Positions 34,431 to 36,181 of a stretch of DNA of 36,181 nt are shown piece after piece. The notes beneath the pieces are model-generated. The model was not told where the DNA came from. It worked only from the letters and a program-made list of their open reading frames with translations, and ran no database searches. Numbering within the stretch: position 1 is the first letter of the stretch; the number at the start of each line of letters is the position of its first letter. Origin of the DNA: Nannocystaceae bacterium (GTDB taxonomy: Bacteria; Myxococcota_A; Polyangia; Nannocystales; Nannocystaceae). The stretch is from positions 1-36,181 of the forward strand of contig JAIBBS010000077.1 in assembly GCA_019694555.1 (NCBI GenBank), in the 5' to 3' direction. The position numbers were made by a program, and so were the translations under genes.

Positions 34431-34515
34431 GCTGCCCAACGAGCCGCTGCAACGGACGGGCTCATCGGGCTCCGCCCGATGCTCCCGCCGCTGAGCGCCT
34501 GATATGTTGGGCAGC
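34431..34515 (+). repeat. attC recombination site 1
   Basis: GCCCAAC (34434-34440) matches R'' (RYYYAAC) and GTTGGGC (34506-34512) matches R' (GTTRRRY). The 10-bp outer arms GCTGCCCAAC/GTTGGGCAGC are perfect. L''/L' candidates are GCTGCAAC (34446-34453) and GCTGAGC (34490-34496), with the extra base on the L'' side as expected. A central hairpin, CATCGGGC-TCC-GCCCGATG (34463-34481), completes the fold. The spacer next to R' is longer than usual. Confidence 0.8.
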
Positions 34516-34556
34516 GGAGCAAAGAGCCGCAAGACGCCCTGCGACCTGCACCCAGA

Positions 34557-34640
34557 GGCCAACAACGATCGACGCCGTCGGCCACCATGGTGAACGGAGG
34601 CCTCGTGAGCGTGCCGCTCACGCTTAGAGCGTTGTTGTCG
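34557..34640 (+). repeat. weak attC-like inverted repeat
   Basis: GGCCAAC and, about 70 bp on, GTTGTTG flank AACAACG/CGTTGTT arms; inside is CGTGAGCG-TGC-CGCTCACG (34604-34622), an 8-bp stem. The boxes do not fit RYYYAAC/GTTRRRY well. It may be a degenerate attC, an empty cassette or a hairpin before the next gene. Confidence 0.3.
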
Positions 34641-34661
34641 CCCTGAGGCTGCCACGGTAAC

Positions 34662-35972
34662 ATGACAGCCATGTCGAGCCTTCTTCGAAAGCTGCTGGGT
34701 CGGGCGCAGAGCCTCCTACCCGAGCGAATACGATGGACCATCTTGAACCGTTGCGAAGCCCTCCTGCTCCGGGGAGTATCAAAGCTCCGCACCATACGCC
34801 CCGTTGTTCTGCCCGACCTGCAGTCCTGGCGAATCGTGGGGAAGATGCCGAAGGCGATTTTCCTTCGTGAGTTCGAACCGGTTGTGCGCAAGTTGGGATG
34901 TCCTCCGACCACTCACATCTTGGCGTTTCAGGTCGCGCTCCCTTTTGACGTGCGGGTTCAGCGGGGTACCGCCTACACGGCTCGCGTCGGGTCAAATGCG
35001 GCATGTACGGTCACGATTCATCGGGCCATCGTGAAGCAGCGATCGCCGTTGTTTGCGATGTTTGAGAAAACTAATGATGAGCCAGAGTGGGAAGTTGGGC
35101 AGGCGGTCGCCGAACTCGTTGGTTACGTCTCGGGCGGTGACCCGGACCTGATCAAGGAGGGGTTCTCTTCGGATGCTCTCAGTGCCATGTTCGATCTGAT
35201 GCTCGGCGCACTGAATACCTATCTCGCGGGATACCTCTTTGCTACGCGAGATATTCGGGCCGACATCGTAGGGATCCGCACGCTCCATCCTGTGGCGTTG
35301 TACCGATTATGGGAAGTCGCAAGCTGGGATACCGAGACGGGCGGGCTCATGCTCTTAAGTGCCACGGGGATGTTTCCGGCTTCGCTGGAGCCGATCAACG
35401 ATCGGGATACGAGGAGGTTGCTCCACGGAGCGCAGCTATACGAAACGAAGGCGAATCCTTTTGTTGCCGCCGAACTTCACTTGATCCGGGCAGAGGGGGT
35501 CGAGCGCGATGGGGATCACCGACGCTGTGTGATCGAAGCAAATACCGGTATCGAGGTGTTTTTGTCAGCCTTGTATCGTGCCCTCGCCTCCGAGGACGGC
35601 GTCGCAGATTCAGATATCGAGAATAGGCTGGATGGGGGGAGGAACTTTCTCTCCGTCGTCACGCGTGAGTTTCACCCCCGACTGGGCGGACGATGGGATT
35701 TGGCGCTGCATGGCACGCCGATCGGCGACTGGCACAAGCGCGTGTACCTGATGCGTTGTCGTGCGGTCCACGGTGGCCATCACCCAAAGTACGAGGAGGC
35801 GGTTGCCGCCCTTGATGCGGCGATCAATCTCCGATCCTGGATCGTTCAGCGCGTAGCTGCACGCAAGAAGAAGTATCCGAAAACCGCGGCGTTTTTCGTC
35901 GGTCCCTCATACGAGGCGTCGACGTACAAGATCAACAACTTGAGCCCGGACGCCGATGGTGGAGCGGAGTGA
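34662..35972 (+). CDS. HEPN-like protein in cassette 2
   Basis: 436 aa. No signal or TM segment; a positively charged N-terminus. The C-terminal part (about 265-400) is helical and ends RCRAVHGGHHPKYEEAVAAL, where Arg365-x4-His370 fits the R-x4-6-H motif of HEPN ribonucleases, followed by a long helix, DAAINLRSWIVQ. The first 260 residues match nothing I recognise. HEPN proteins are common in toxin and phage-defence systems, and cassettes carry such genes, so defence is a likely but unproved role. Start ATG at 34662 or 34671. A+T-richer codon use. Confidence 0.8.
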   Translation: MTAMSSLLRKLLGRAQSLLPERIRWTILNRCEALLLRGVSKLRTIRPVVLPDLQSWRIVGKMPKAIFLREFEPVVRKLGCPPTTHILAFQVALPFDVRVQRGTAYTARVGSNAACTVTIHRAIVKQRSPLFAMFEKTNDEPEWEVGQAVAELVGYVSGGDPDLIKEGFSSDALSAMFDLMLGALNTYLAGYLFATRDIRADIVGIRTLHPVALYRLWEVASWDTETGGLMLLSATGMFPASLEPINDRDTRRLLHGAQLYETKANPFVAAELHLIRAEGVERDGDHRRCVIEANTGIEVFLSALYRALASEDGVADSDIENRLDGGRNFLSVVTREFHPRLGGRWDLALHGTPIGDWHKRVYLMRCRAVHGGHHPKYEEAVAALDAAINLRSWIVQRVAARKKKYPKTAAFFVGPSYEASTYKINNLSPDADGGAE

Positions 35973-36036
35973 TCCGCACGGAATGGCCTCCGCAAAGCGG
36001 CGTGCGACCAGCGCCCATCACCGCAAGAAATCCGCT

Positions 36037-36119
36037 GCCCAACAAGCCGTTGCACCGTTGCACCTGACGAGTTCCCGCGGCTTCGCCACGGGAACTCGCA
36101 GCTGAACGCCCTGTGCGTC
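36037..36119 (+). repeat. attC recombination site 2, right end atypical
   Basis: GCCCAAC (36037-36043) is R''. L'' GTTGCACC (36049-36056) is directly duplicated at 36057-36064, and L' GCTGAAC is at 36101-36107. The hairpin CGAGTTCCCG/CGGGAACTCG (36068-36098) is perfect. At the R' position (about 36113) the sequence is GTGCGTC, not GTTRRRY, so the site is probably decayed or ends in a divergent joint. Confidence 0.65.
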
Positions 36120-36181
36120 CGGCAACCCATCAGTGCCGAGGACGCCGAGCATCAGGGCGGCAAGCGTCGCCGCGAAGACAA

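Larger units (their letters stand above)
33919..36119 (+). mobile_element. integron-like gene-cassette array (two cassettes)
   Basis: Two same-strand ORFs, each followed by an attC-like site in the right orientation: ORF 33919-34380 with attC1, and ORF 34662-35972 with attC2. Coding density, same direction and lower GC fit integron cassettes. No integrase or attI is seen; this may be a cluster lacking an integrase or part of a larger integron beyond the window. Confidence 0.7.

Overview
The window reads as GC-rich chromosomal DNA from a myxobacterium-like organism (phylum Myxococcota; Nannocystis/Enhygromyxa relatives are my best guess). The reasons are two Hanks-type Ser/Thr kinases, an ECF sigma factor divergent from one of them, and many lipoproteins built as lipobox + Ser/Gly/Asp-rich linker + disulfide-rich or enzymatic domain. 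An AgmX-like domain and start codons that often lack Shine-Dalgarno sequences point the same way. The taxonomy is inference; no rRNA or marker gene is present.

Left part (1-13 kb): three tandem Cys-rich secreted paralogues with an 11-bp tandem repeat between them (2-1331); a kinase-TPR protein divergent from an ECF sigma factor (1342-4877); a small membrane protein; and a TetR regulator divergent from a two-subunit YeeE/YedE sulfur transporter that runs into murB (5202-8004). Next comes a leftward block of SMUG1-type uracil-DNA glycosylase, a second kinase and a PLP aminotransferase (7977-11175). A vWA lipoprotein follows.

Middle (12.6-25 kb): envelope and lipid genes (two PlsC-type acyltransferases, FabH, MurB upstream, AnmK with an overlapping HAD phosphatase), a small P-loop ATPase, a J-like/membrane protein pair, and several lipoproteins. 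One lipoprotein carries a phage-type S74 self-cleaving chaperone domain; another is a degenerate zincin. A PilZ protein is fused to a secreted domain. An 870-bp insertion separates the tails of plsC and fabH. It carries a two-gene nucleotidyltransferase module and is flanked by a perfect 82-bp direct repeat that leaves both neighbours intact.

Right part (25-33.7 kb): an FAD amine oxidase, a seven-repeat RCC1 lipoprotein, a PAS-AraC regulator, a zinc metalloprotease lipoprotein, a PAN-domain protein and hypothetical lipoproteins. A 44-bp perfect repeat occurs in two intergenic regions.

Right end (33.7-36.18 kb): base composition and codon use change (more A+T). Two same-strand ORFs are each followed by an integron attC-like site, with RYYYAAC...GTTRRRY arms and an internal hairpin. 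I read this as a gene-cassette array. The first cassette encodes a CARDB-type protein; the second a 436-aa protein ending in an R-x4-H HEPN-like region, a candidate RNase or defence protein. The second attC has a non-consensus right end, so it may be decayed. No integrase is in the window.
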